Assembly: GCF_001909055.1 (NCBI RefSeq)
Contig: NZ_LVWI01000002.1
Span: forward strand, 186,001 to 250,000
Source of the DNA: Paenibacillus helianthi
Lineage (GTDB): Bacteria > Bacillota > Bacilli > Paenibacillales > Paenibacillaceae
Direction of reading: 5' to 3'
DNA: 64,000 nt
Position numbers and translations under genes: made by a program. Under the pieces are notes generated by a model that was given only the letters and a program-made list of their open reading frames with translations, searched no databases and was not told the origin of the DNA. Shown one piece after another: positions 8,978-18,018 of the stretch (position 1 is its first letter; each line of letters opens with the position of its first letter).

Positions 8978-10498
8978 TCATCCTTTTTCAGCTTCAGCCT
9001 GGTTGCGGTAAGCGACTGGTTTCAGTGCGGTCCGCTTTTCAAACTCTCTTAAAAAATGATGGTAATGAACATAACCCACATTCTCTGCAATCTTCCTGAC
9101 GGTCTCGCCCGTTTCAATTAGCCGCTTCTTGGCTTGTTCGATGCGCAAATTATGAATATATTCAAGGATGCTGATATTATTCTTTTTAATAAACGCCTGG
9201 CCCAGGTATACCGGATTGATATAAAAGTGCTCTGCGATCTCTTTTACAGTCAATGGTTTGGAATAATTGTCCTTCAAAAAGTATTCCACCTGTATCAGCG
9301 GATGTTCGGATCCGCGCTCCTTATGCTGCTTGATATATTCCATACATGAATTCAACAATTGCCTAAGGATGTCTTCCAGCACTGCGAGCGACTTGGGCTT
9401 GGTTCTAAAAAACTCAAAAGAATCACTCCATTGCTCAGCCTTCCCGCCGAACTCCTTCACCAGCTCCATACTTTTCAGCATGATATCGATGCTGGTCATC
9501 TGTACAACCTCAGGCGCAGTTCTATTCCGTTCAAACATACTGAACATTTCCTTCAATTGGTCCCAAGCCTTCTGCTCCTGCAATCGTTCAACTGCGCCCA
9601 TCAGTTCCTCTGTCAGATCTGCGGAAGGCAGACGATAGCTAAGCTGGCTCCGGGCATCCAAAGTTGCATCAATGGGGCCGCTGGCTTCCGAATAGAAAAG
9701 ATGGCGGGCGGCAGCCCCAGCAGCCAGCATATAGGCTACGGGCAGCTCCCGTAGTGACTGCACATTCGGCCCGATGCTCACATATCCCTTTACACTGTTC
9801 CTAGACAATTCGGTATATACCCGCCTAGCCAGCTCCGCTGCCCGCGCCGAGCTCTCCACAACAAGCCCCGCCTGATCGCCGGGCAAATCAATGAACAAGG
9901 CACCCACCACCCCAGCGAACTTCCGGCAGATTTCCGTGATATTGCATTTGGGGCCATTCACATGTATATAAGTCCAACCCGAAACCGCCTCGTCCAGACG
10001 ATCCATGAGTTCGGCAATCTCCTCTTCCGGCTCCGTCCACTGCCCTTCGAGCATACGGGCGATCGCAACGGGAAGAAGCCGGCTCGCCAGCATGTCCTGC
10101 TGCATCTTGTGCTTGGCACGCATTTCCAGCTCATCCGTAATGTCAGCAAGCGCCTTCTCCCATTCCGCATCAATGACAGGCTTCAGCAAATAGTGTCTTA
10201 CCCCATAACGGAGTGCTGTCCGTGCGTATTCGAACTCGCCGTAACCGCTGAGGACGATAAAAATGGGCTGCTCTATGTCCAAATCGCGTACTTGCTTGAT
10301 TAGCTCTAATCCATCGATGCCGGGCATGCGGATATCTGTAATCACAAGATCTGGCGAACACTCCTCCACCATGCTTAACGCTTCTTCCCCGTTCTCACAT
10401 GCGCCGCAGATTTCAAAGCCCAGCTCCTCCCAATCGGTCAACGTTCTTAATCCCTCTAATGCAATCGTTTCATCATCCGCTAAAACCACTTTAAACAT
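8978..10498 (-). CDS. YesN-type response regulator (receiver + AraC DNA-binding domain)
   Basis: 506 residues: receiver domain about 1-120 with phosphoacceptor Asp55 (VITDIRMP) and Lys in YLLKP, a poorly conserved middle of about 270 residues, and an AraC-type double helix-turn-helix at about 395-500. Its start overlaps the end of the YesM kinase gene by 8 bases, so the two are translationally coupled. This is the second of two YesN-type regulators flanking a single kinase; the other is at 12327-13853. Expected role: activate the importer and xylanase genes when the kinase senses xylo-oligosaccharides. Confidence 0.93.
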   Translation of the reverse strand: MFKVVLADDETIALEGLRTLTDWEELGFEICGACENGEEALSMVEECSPDLVITDIRMPGIDGLELIKQVRDLDIEQPIFIVLSGYGEFEYARTALRYGVRHYLLKPVIDAEWEKALADITDELEMRAKHKMQQDMLASRLLPVAIARMLEGQWTEPEEEIAELMDRLDEAVSGWTYIHVNGPKCNITEICRKFAGVVGALFIDLPGDQAGLVVESSARAAELARRVYTELSRNSVKGYVSIGPNVQSLRELPVAYMLAAGAAARHLFYSEASGPIDATLDARSQLSYRLPSADLTEELMGAVERLQEQKAWDQLKEMFSMFERNRTAPEVVQMTSIDIMLKSMELVKEFGGKAEQWSDSFEFFRTKPKSLAVLEDILRQLLNSCMEYIKQHKERGSEHPLIQVEYFLKDNYSKPLTVKEIAEHFYINPVYLGQAFIKKNNISILEYIHNLRIEQAKKRLIETGETVRKIAENVGYVHYHHFLREFEKRTALKPVAYRNQAEAEKG

Positions 10499-12299
10499 GG
10501 GATTCCTCCACTTTTGGGTCTAATGCCAAGTCTATGGGGATTTGAATTGTGATCGACGTCTGTTCATACTCGGTACTCTCAATGGTAAAGCCGGCGCGGC
10601 TGTCATAATACATCATCAGGCGTCTATAGACATTTCGGAGCCCGACATTTTGTCCGGAGTCCTGGTCTGATTGCAGGTGGGACTTGATCCATTCCAGCTT
10701 CTCGTTGCCGATTCCCTTTCCGTTGTCAGTCACAACAATGATTAAAGATGCGTCGTTCATGGAAGCAGACACGTGAATCTTCCTTGCACCTTTGACCGAT
10801 TGCAGACCATGCTTGCAGGAATTCTCCACCAGTGCCTGGACGCTCATTTTGGGAATCCGGCAATTCAGTACAGAAGGGTCGATATCAATGTCGTACGTGA
10901 ACCGGCTCTGAAAGCGGAATTTTTCAATCTGCAGATACATTTCAATAAAAGATATTTCTTCCCCGACGGTAATCAGATCGTCCTTCCAGCTCAGCAGCCT
11001 GCGCATAATAAGGGCCAGATTCCGGATCACATCGGTGACCTCTTCATACTTGTATTTCTTACAAATGACCAGTATGGCGTTCAGCGTATTAAAAAGGAAA
11101 TGCGGGTCCACCTGACTTTCCAGATAGTTCAACTCAGCTCTTACCTGCTCCAGCTCGAGGTCCTTTTTCTGAATTTCCAGCTTGTACACATCATTAATCA
11201 GATTGCGGATTTTCTCCGTCATCAGATTGAAGCTACGGATGAGACCGCCGATTTCGTCCTTTCCCTCATACATATCAATGCTCTCGAACTGTTCATATTT
11301 GACAAGCTTCATATGTCTGTAGAGCAATCTCACCCTCAGATTATAGGATCGTATAATCACAATGATCAGCAGAGTTGGAATAATTACGGTCAGCACAGCA
11401 AAAATCAGCGATAGCCGTAGCGCACGGCTCATCTCATGATTGACCACTCTGCCTTCCGGAGTTCCGATCAGCCTCCAGCCTTTCGTATATCCCGCATTGC
11501 CCAAAGTACGGACAATCTGCTTGGACGATTGACTGTCATCCGTGTCCATGTTTAATAAAACGTTTTTATCCATGGAATAATAGGAATGATCCGATTCCAG
11601 CACCACACGGTTCTTCTCATCCAGGAGCTTGAACTGCAAATAGTCGTGTTCCTTCTTGAACAGCTCTTGCACATTGTTCAACCTCAGATCGATTCGCAAA
11701 TACTTACGGTAGGGCTGTCCGGTAAAGTTATCCAACTTGCGGATAAGGCTGACAAACACTTCCTGCTGAGGCGGATTGAGCGGGTTAGTCCCCTGATAAG
11801 AGGTTAATAGCACCTTGTCCGAGCCACTGGTTATTTTACGGTACCATTCACTCTTCTTATCGTTGTCTGACAGAATAAAGTAACTGCCGCCGTTCTGAAT
11901 CGTCGGATTGGTAGTATAGACGCCCATCCAATAAATATAGGAATGCAGGTTATTATATTGCCACATCTTATCCCTCAGAACACTGTTGTAGGCATCATAA
12001 TAAGCCTCGTTATCGGGATAGGTATAATCCATGATTTCATTGTAGGCACGGTCTGCTGCAACCGTGTTGCTTATCGCCACACATTCATTCACAATTTGCA
12101 TAAAATCATAGACCACCCGGTCTACGGAAATCTCAAGGTTCTCTCTTTCACGGGCATCCACATTACGGCTGATCTGGACATAGAAGAGGGCGTTAATACT
12201 GAGTATAGGGACAAGAACGCATAGCAAATAGATAAACAGAAATTTGTATTTGAGCGGGATATCATTGACGATGGCTGAGGGTTTCCTTTTGCCCTTCAT
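10491..12299 (-). CDS. YesM-type sensor histidine kinase
   Basis: 602 residues: transmembrane helix about 18-40, extracytoplasmic sensing region about 41-296, second helix about 297-318, HAMP linker, His_kinase domain with phosphoacceptor His400 in QVDPHFLFNTL, and a HATPase domain (VENSCKHG, VTDNGKGIG). This is the LytS/YesM kinase class that partners AraC-type receivers. Placed between two regulator genes, 27 bases after the upstream one and overlapping the downstream one by 8 bases. Probably senses a sugar or a sugar-loaded binding protein at the membrane. Confidence 0.94.
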   Translation of the reverse strand: MKGKRKPSAIVNDIPLKYKFLFIYLLCVLVPILSINALFYVQISRNVDARERENLEISVDRVVYDFMQIVNECVAISNTVAADRAYNEIMDYTYPDNEAYYDAYNSVLRDKMWQYNNLHSYIYWMGVYTTNPTIQNGGSYFILSDNDKKSEWYRKITSGSDKVLLTSYQGTNPLNPPQQEVFVSLIRKLDNFTGQPYRKYLRIDLRLNNVQELFKKEHDYLQFKLLDEKNRVVLESDHSYYSMDKNVLLNMDTDDSQSSKQIVRTLGNAGYTKGWRLIGTPEGRVVNHEMSRALRLSLIFAVLTVIIPTLLIIVIIRSYNLRVRLLYRHMKLVKYEQFESIDMYEGKDEIGGLIRSFNLMTEKIRNLINDVYKLEIQKKDLELEQVRAELNYLESQVDPHFLFNTLNAILVICKKYKYEEVTDVIRNLALIMRRLLSWKDDLITVGEEISFIEMYLQIEKFRFQSRFTYDIDIDPSVLNCRIPKMSVQALVENSCKHGLQSVKGARKIHVSASMNDASLIIVVTDNGKGIGNEKLEWIKSHLQSDQDSGQNVGLRNVYRRLMMYYDSRAGFTIESTEYEQTSITIQIPIDLALDPKVEESHV

Positions 12300-12326
12300 G
12301 CTGTTCCCCTCCTCCTCTCCCTTGAA

Positions 12327-13853
12327 TTAGCCCTTCTTGTACACCGAAGGCGAGACGCCATTCAGCGCTTTAAACTTGGCAGCGAACAAATCCGCATCCG
12401 AATATCCCACACGCTCCGAGATATCCGAAATGCACATATCCGTCCGGCGCAGCAGTTTCTTGGCTTTTTCAATTCGGTATTCATGAAGAAATTCGTTAAA
12501 AGAGATGCCATAACGTTTCTTGATTCGTTGTCCCAGATAGGCAGAATTCACATGTAAATGCTTCGCAATATCCTGCAGCTTCAGCTTCTTCTGATAGTGC
12601 TCCCGGACATAGTCGATCGCCGCTGTAACGAGCAGGTCCTCCTGATGGTTGTCCACTGAGGCGAACCATTCGGCAACCTCGTACAGATCCTCCTTCGTCT
12701 GCTGCTCAAGCAGCGGCAAACAGCAAGCGGTTACCCGGGGTGGAAACCATTTATCCGCCCAACTTGCCGAGTCTCCTCCCCTTACATCTATTTCACGGAG
12801 CAGTTCAGCTTTGATGTTGCTCAAGAAGGCATCGATCCATGCACTTGAAGTACTATCCGCCGAGAAAATTTTAAAGACATCGCTCAGTTGGGAGCTTAAT
12901 GGGTCAAGCTGCCCTTCGGTAACCGATTGGAGCAGCGATTTCTTCAGCCCCGCCGGAAGCAGCGCCATTTGATCCTTGTCCTGCTCCTGGAAGAAACCAG
13001 TCTCGCAGTTATTCAAATCTGATCGGCATAATTCAGCCGCGAGCGCTTCATGATAGGCCACATTCAGAAATGCGGTACCGCGATGCTCAAGACTTGCCGA
13101 GAAAAAAACCGGACCGCTATATTGAGTCTGCATTTCATTGAACCAGTATTCCAGCATCGTTGGGTCAAGCTCCGGGCCTTCCGGCGGAGAAACCAGCAAA
13201 TAGCCATGCTTATGGCTTCCGGCCATAAAAAGATATACGGATAGATTACGGAACATCTCCTTGACACTCATGGAATAGACTTGGCTTCGCAAGTGTGAGC
13301 TGTCGAGCGAATCCCCCTGGGCCAATACACAGCATATCCGGGAGCCGGGGTGTATACCCAGCACCTGAAGTGCCTCTTCCGCTTCTTCTTCAGCATTCTC
13401 CCGCGTGAGAAGACGGGATACGGTCTCCGCCTGTATAAAAGCGGAAACTAATTCCTGCCGTGAAGCAAGCTTGCGCTCCGCGCGTATTTGTTCGGCTACA
13501 GTCTGCAGTGCCTCTGTCAATTCTCTTTCATCTAAAGGTTTGGTCAAATAATTGGATACACCGTATCTAAGGGCTTCCTTGGCATACTCAAAGTCAGCAT
13601 AACCGCTAAAGATGATGAACTTCGGTTGGAAATCGCTTTCAGCAAATATCTTAATGAGTTCAAGGCCATCGATCACAGGCATACGTACATCGGTTATGAC
13701 CAAATCAGGCCGTGTGCTATGAATAAGCTGCAGCGCATCTTCGCCATCCAGGGCCTCGCCGCACACTTCAAAGTCCAGTTCCTCCCAGTCGACCAGTAGT
13801 CGCAATCCTTCAAGCATCAGCGGCTCATCGTCGACAAACAGCACCTTAAGCAT
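12327..13853 (-). CDS. YesN-type response regulator (receiver + AraC DNA-binding domain)
   Basis: 508 residues from ATG 13853; in-frame GTG 13862 and ATG 13859 lie too close to the AGAGGG ribosome site. Receiver domain with Asp55 (VITDVRMP) and YLTKP, diverged middle, and C-terminal double helix-turn-helix (IAKHLHVNSAYLGQRI, ISERVGYSDADLFAAKF). It resembles the protein at 8978-10498 over the receiver and DNA-binding ends but differs in the centre, so the two look like old paralogues. Follows the permease genes with a 130-bp gap containing a stem-loop. Confidence 0.92.
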   Translation of the reverse strand: MLKVLFVDDEPLMLEGLRLLVDWEELDFEVCGEALDGEDALQLIHSTRPDLVITDVRMPVIDGLELIKIFAESDFQPKFIIFSGYADFEYAKEALRYGVSNYLTKPLDERELTEALQTVAEQIRAERKLASRQELVSAFIQAETVSRLLTRENAEEEAEEALQVLGIHPGSRICCVLAQGDSLDSSHLRSQVYSMSVKEMFRNLSVYLFMAGSHKHGYLLVSPPEGPELDPTMLEYWFNEMQTQYSGPVFFSASLEHRGTAFLNVAYHEALAAELCRSDLNNCETGFFQEQDKDQMALLPAGLKKSLLQSVTEGQLDPLSSQLSDVFKIFSADSTSSAWIDAFLSNIKAELLREIDVRGGDSASWADKWFPPRVTACCLPLLEQQTKEDLYEVAEWFASVDNHQEDLLVTAAIDYVREHYQKKLKLQDIAKHLHVNSAYLGQRIKKRYGISFNEFLHEYRIEKAKKLLRRTDMCISDISERVGYSDADLFAAKFKALNGVSPSVYKKG

Positions 13854-13919
13854 TGGCATCACCCTCTTTATTTCTAATTTTTTTGATTACAGAAAGCTAA
13901 GCCTTGTGGAACAGGAGAA

Positions 13920-13945
13920 ACCGCTTCGGCTGCTGCCGAAACGGT
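13920..13945 (-). terminator. Intercistronic stem-loop between permease and regulator genes
   Basis: ACCG(C)TTCGGC pairs with GCCGAA(A)CGGT around a 4-base loop. No U-run follows on the minus strand, so it is a weak terminator at best. Because the YesN gene lies upstream of the permease genes' position but is transcribed before nothing else, its more likely role is in setting relative transcript levels between the regulator and importer parts. Confidence 0.3.
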
Positions 13946-13985
13946 ATAATCCCTTATATTAACCATTTAAATAATTATTATCCAT

Positions 13986-14897
13986 TTATTCTTTAACACT
14001 ACCCAAATTTAATCCTACCACGAAGTACTTCTGCAAAAAAGGGTAAACGAACAAAATCGGCACTGCCGTAACAATTGTGATGGCTGCACGGATGGAAGCC
14101 GGTGTCACCAGGGCCTGCATCTGATTGTGCTGATTGCCTGCCAGCGCAGAAGGATCGTTGTTCGTGCTCATGGTGGAACCGAGCAGCTTCATCATTTCAT
14201 ATTGCAGTGTACTCAGTTTGATATCCGATGAAGCGTACAGGAACGTGTCAAACCATGAGTTCCATGCGCCTACGGCGATGAATAGAGCTACGGTTGCCAG
14301 CACGGGAGTACACAGCGGGAAGATGATTTTCCAGAAGATTCTGAATTCTCCCGCCCCGTCGATTTTCGCCGACTCTGTGAGGCTGCCTGGAAGGGACCGG
14401 ATATACGTCCGGAGGATAATCAGGTTGAACGCGCTGACCATGCTTGGAAGAATATAGACCATAAAGCTATGAAGCAGGCCTAACTCTTTAATAAGGAAGT
14501 AATTCGGAATCAGTCCGGCATTGAAATACATGGTCAGGATGAACAGCATACTTATTTTTTTACGGAAAATGTATTGCTTCTGCGCCAGTGTATACGCTAG
14601 CATCGTAGTCAGAAAAACGCCTAATACTGTCGAGAGCAGCGTGCGGGACACGGAGATAAAAGCGGCATGATAGATCGTCCCTGTGATAAAGACGGCTCTG
14701 TAGTTCTCTAAGGTCCAGGCACGGGGCCAGAAATATACTCCCCCGGCAAGAGTGTCACTGCCGTCATTTAAAGAAACCGCCAGCGTGTGGAGGAATGGAT
14801 AGAGCGTGATGGCAACCACAAAGAGCATAAATATCGTGTTGATTGTATGAAAGACAATCGGCTCAATGCGTCCTGAACTTTTCGTCACAGCTTTCAT
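13986..14897 (-). CDS. Carbohydrate ABC transporter permease, YtcP/MalG type
   Basis: 303 residues with six predicted membrane helices and the ATPase-contact EAA motif ESAKIDGAGEFRIFWKIIFP. The ending FLQKYFVVGLNLGSVKE is characteristic of YtcP-type permeases. Pairs with the LplB-type permease 14 bases upstream (14912-15898) and the lipoprotein at 15998. No ATPase is encoded nearby, as is usual for this family, which borrows a shared MsmX-type ATPase. Substrate inferred from neighbours: aldouronates or xylo-oligosaccharides. Confidence 0.92.
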   Translation of the reverse strand: MKAVTKSSGRIEPIVFHTINTIFMLFVVAITLYPFLHTLAVSLNDGSDTLAGGVYFWPRAWTLENYRAVFITGTIYHAAFISVSRTLLSTVLGVFLTTMLAYTLAQKQYIFRKKISMLFILTMYFNAGLIPNYFLIKELGLLHSFMVYILPSMVSAFNLIILRTYIRSLPGSLTESAKIDGAGEFRIFWKIIFPLCTPVLATVALFIAVGAWNSWFDTFLYASSDIKLSTLQYEMMKLLGSTMSTNNDPSALAGNQHNQMQALVTPASIRAAITIVTAVPILFVYPFLQKYFVVGLNLGSVKE

Positions 14898-14911
14898 ATG
14901 GGCTTCCTCCT

Positions 14912-15898
14912 CTATACTAATCGCTCTTCGCCGAGGCGTTTTGCGATATAATTTGCGATGAATACGAGAATGACACTGACGATGGTTTTGAAGATCCCTG
15001 CCGCCGTAGCCAGAGAATAATTCCCCATAGAGATACCATACTTCACTACAAAGATATCAATGGTTTGCGACCAGTCCACAGTAAGCCCGTTACCAAGCAA
15101 ATATTGGAGTTCAAAGCCGGCATCCAGAATATGTCCGATGTTCATAATGAGCAAGATAACGAATGTGGCTTTAATCCCAGGAAGAGTGACATAGCGCATC
15201 TTCTGAAAACGCTTGGCGCCGTCTATGGACGCTGCCTCATACAGAGAAGGATCGATCGAGGTAATGGCTGCCAGATAAATGATGGTCCCCCAGCCCACCT
15301 CTTTCCACACGTTCGAAGCCCCGACAATGCCCCAGAAATATTTTCCTTCACTGAGCCACATAATCGGTTCTTTAATGAAGTGAAGCTTCATTAAGATGAT
15401 ATTGACAATTCCGTCATCAATCGACAGCGAAGTGGCAACGATGCCCGCTGCGATAACCCAGGACAAGAAGTGCGGCAAATACGAAATAGACTGAATGATA
15501 CGCTTGAAAAACTTGACTTTGATCTCATTTAGCAGCAAAGCCAAGCCGATTGCCGTAACAGTGCCAAGCACAAGGTTAATAAAGCTCATGGCGACCGTGT
15601 TGCGCAGCACCATCATAAAGGTCTCATCTGAAAATAGAAAGTTGAACTGCTGCAAACCTACCCACTCTTGCTTGCCGAAGGATAGCGCCGGGCGGTAGTT
15701 CTGAAAGGCCATTACCCAGCCCCAAATGGGAGCATAGTTAAAGATAATTAAATAAATGGCAATCGGCACGGACATGAAAATAAGCTGCTTCTGCGTTTTT
15801 AGCGTCTTCCAGCTAAGACTCACACCGATTTCCGGATCGACTCTGCGTTGTCTGGTCTTCTGGGTTTTGACCGGTTTGTCCAGTACGGTATCAGACAT
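14912..15898 (-). CDS. Carbohydrate ABC transporter permease, LplB/MalF type
   Basis: 328 residues; a basic cytoplasmic N-terminus is followed by about six membrane helices and the EAA motif EAASIDGAKRFQKMRYVTLPG. The final RLGEERLV matches the usual end of LplB-type permeases. It is the second gene of the importer, 99 bases after the binding protein, and forms the heterodimeric channel with the YtcP-type protein downstream. Confidence 0.92.
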   Translation of the reverse strand: MSDTVLDKPVKTQKTRQRRVDPEIGVSLSWKTLKTQKQLIFMSVPIAIYLIIFNYAPIWGWVMAFQNYRPALSFGKQEWVGLQQFNFLFSDETFMMVLRNTVAMSFINLVLGTVTAIGLALLLNEIKVKFFKRIIQSISYLPHFLSWVIAAGIVATSLSIDDGIVNIILMKLHFIKEPIMWLSEGKYFWGIVGASNVWKEVGWGTIIYLAAITSIDPSLYEAASIDGAKRFQKMRYVTLPGIKATFVILLIMNIGHILDAGFELQYLLGNGLTVDWSQTIDIFVVKYGISMGNYSLATAAGIFKTIVSVILVFIANYIAKRLGEERLV

Positions 15899-15997
15899 GT
15901 AGTGTTCCCCTCCTGTAAGATCATTCTCTCCATACTATCCGGATTAATGAAGAGCGGGAAATACGATTTCCCGCTCTATTCTTTGTCTTGAAATCGA

Positions 15998-17689
15998 CTA
16001 CTTCACACTCCAGTTTTTAATACGCGACTGGATTCCTTCATTTATGCGGTCTTCATAAGCCTTGATGTCCAGCTTATGAATGTGGTCGACATAATCTTGC
16101 CAGACCCCATCAAATTCAGCCGGACTGGCCATAATAGCCTTCGGCAAATATTTAATTTGAAGGTCATTCAGTTTGGACTGCGCAAGCTTGGCTGCCGAAC
16201 CGTCCTTAAGAACGATGGAGTAAGCAGGGAAGTAGATATTATTTTCTTTTGGTTCCTTGAAGAATTCGGACCATGTTTTCTTGTTATACGCCTTCAGGAT
16301 TTTCTGATCAGAAGGTTTCAGACTGTCGAAGAATTCCTGCGGCTGAGTTCCGGCATCAGCTGCATTCCCGTCGCTGTAGGTACCTTGAATTTTCGGCATA
16401 TAACCAAACATAGTCGTGATTTTGTTAGCCAACTGCCAGCTTGTTTGATCTGCGTTCGTCCGCTCTTCCGGCGTCCGGTAGAACGTGCCGTCTTCCTTCA
16501 CTTCATAGTCTTCGCCTTTGATTCCCCATTGGAGAGTTTTCTGCCAATCTTCTGTAATCATCTGATCCAAGAATTTGATAATCCGGACAGGGTCCTTGGC
16601 ATTGATCGAAATACCTAATCCGCGGTTGGTGCCGACCGCTCCGCGGTCACGATACCATTCCTCAGCGCCCGGATAGAGCAGAGGGAAGCCGATATACGTA
16701 TTTTCTCTTTTGCCTTGAGAGATCAAAGAGGTTTCTCCATCCTGGAAGTTCCAGTGCTGGTCAAACATACCGATGACCTTGCCGCTTGCGATTTTGGCCA
16801 GGTACTGGTCGTAGTTTTGTACGAAGGCTTCTTTATCCATCAAACCTTGAGCGTTAATTTCATTAAGCTTCTTATAATAGGTCTTGGAAATGTCCTTATC
16901 GGCAAAAATCTGCGCTTTGTTGTTGTCTACAATAACGCCCCCGTCATTCGGATGGCCCGCCAAGTGCTCAGGAGCGTTCTGAAGCGGGAATACACGCCAG
17001 TCGAAGTTGAGCGATTCAAATCCGATCATATCCGGGTGCTTTTCTTTATATTTGGCAATGATATCGAAGTACTCATCCAGAGTCTTGGGAGTCGGATATC
17101 CCATCTCCTCAAGCACAGACTTTTGAAGCCAGAAGCCTGGTCCCTGGTAAGTCGGTTCGGTAATTTTACCTTGATATACACCATAGCTTGGCAAAACGTA
17201 AATATGTCCGTCGGTCTCATCCTTGATCTGATTCCAGACCGCGGCATAATGCTTTTTCAGGTTGGGAGCGTACTTCTCAATCAAATCTTCAAGCGGAATG
17301 TACGCCTTGGCATTGAGTAATTTGTCATCGCCCGACATTATGTCCGGGTAGTCGCCTCCGGCAATCATAACCCCCAGCTTCTGCTGCAGGTCGCCCACCA
17401 GAAGCTCCGTTTTGAAGCTGACGCCGGTTTTTTCTTTAATCAGTTTGAGAATCTTGTTGTCCTCCGTAGGCGTCTGCCCGGGACTGGCCAAAAATACTGA
17501 GAATGTTGCCGGAGCATTGTCGTCTCCATTTGCCGCTGGGCTTGCTGTTGTTCCCCCCTTGGCCGTGTTGCTGTTAACATTGGCTGCACTGTTGTTCGCG
17601 TTGTTCGAGCTGCAGCCTGTCAGTGCCAGCGCAAGCGCGAATGTACCAGCTGCTAATGCCCGGGCGGAACGTTTTGCCGTTTTATGCAT
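15998..17689 (-). CDS. Sugar-binding lipoprotein, LplA type (aldouronate/xylo-oligosaccharide importer)
   Basis: 563 residues from ATG 17689, which has AAGGGGAGG 8 bases upstream; an in-frame ATG 48 bases earlier lacks a site. Lipoprotein signal with lipobox LTGC (Cys26), a low-complexity Asn/Ser/Thr linker to about residue 50, then a large extracellular solute-binding domain. At about 560 residues it belongs to the long LplA group, not the 400-450 residue maltose-type group. First gene of the 17689-4853 block, with promoter and perfect cre site upstream. Neighbouring GH10 and GH43 genes point to xylo-oligosaccharides or aldouronates as ligand. Confidence 0.92.
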   Translation of the reverse strand: MHKTAKRSARALAAGTFALALALTGCSSNNANNSAANVNSNTAKGGTTASPAANGDDNAPATFSVFLASPGQTPTEDNKILKLIKEKTGVSFKTELLVGDLQQKLGVMIAGGDYPDIMSGDDKLLNAKAYIPLEDLIEKYAPNLKKHYAAVWNQIKDETDGHIYVLPSYGVYQGKITEPTYQGPGFWLQKSVLEEMGYPTPKTLDEYFDIIAKYKEKHPDMIGFESLNFDWRVFPLQNAPEHLAGHPNDGGVIVDNNKAQIFADKDISKTYYKKLNEINAQGLMDKEAFVQNYDQYLAKIASGKVIGMFDQHWNFQDGETSLISQGKRENTYIGFPLLYPGAEEWYRDRGAVGTNRGLGISINAKDPVRIIKFLDQMITEDWQKTLQWGIKGEDYEVKEDGTFYRTPEERTNADQTSWQLANKITTMFGYMPKIQGTYSDGNAADAGTQPQEFFDSLKPSDQKILKAYNKKTWSEFFKEPKENNIYFPAYSIVLKDGSAAKLAQSKLNDLQIKYLPKAIMASPAEFDGVWQDYVDHIHKLDIKAYEDRINEGIQSRIKNWSVK

Positions 17690-17755
17690 TTTGTTATGCC
17701 TCCCCTTTTTGGCTAGTTGCTTTTTGTTTACTGTCAATCACCTGGTGACAACTTA

Positions 17756-17783
17756 ATTATACCTTTCAAGAATGCGCTTCCAA
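17756..17783 (-). promoter_or_regulatory. Probable sigma-A promoter of the xylan importer operon
   Basis: On the minus strand TTGGAA (17778-17783) and TATAAT (17756-17761) are separated by 16 bases. The -10 is a perfect consensus and lies about 67 bases upstream of the binding protein start. Confidence 0.5.
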
Positions 17784-17825
17784 TTCATAAACTATAGTTC
17801 TTCCCCCCTAAAAATACGATAAAAT

Positions 17826-17839
17826 GAAAACGCTTGCTA
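17826..17839. promoter_or_regulatory. Perfect cre site (CcpA binding) upstream of the xylan importer operon
   Basis: TGAAAACGCTTGCT matches all 14 positions of the consensus TGWAARCGYTWNCW. It sits about 43 bases upstream of the predicted -35 element, in the 329-bp gene-free stretch 17690-18018. It should place the importer and xylanase operon under carbon catabolite control. Confidence 0.75.
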
Positions 17840-17935
17840 TTGGTATGCACCTTAGTCTTGCTAAAATACACGGCTTGTCCCTGCTGAATTACAAAAAATA
17901 ATTTTTCTTAGGTGAAGCCCCTTCCAAGCAGAATA

Positions 17936-18007
17936 GGGCTGGCGTTAATACGCCAACCCCTGCCAGCACAGTACTATTATACAGATAGAATCACCCCACG
18001 GGTGATT
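17936..18007 (-). terminator. Two hairpins after the GH95 gene
   Basis: One stem pairs GGGCTGGCG with CGCCAACCC (17936-17959); the other pairs AATCACCC with GGGTGATT (17989-18007). They start 12 bases beyond the GH95 stop codon on the minus strand. Neither is followed by a good U-run, so termination may be partial. With the promoter and cre site they account for most of the gene-free stretch 17690-18018. Confidence 0.4.
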
Positions 18008-18018
18008 GGCTTGTTTAC

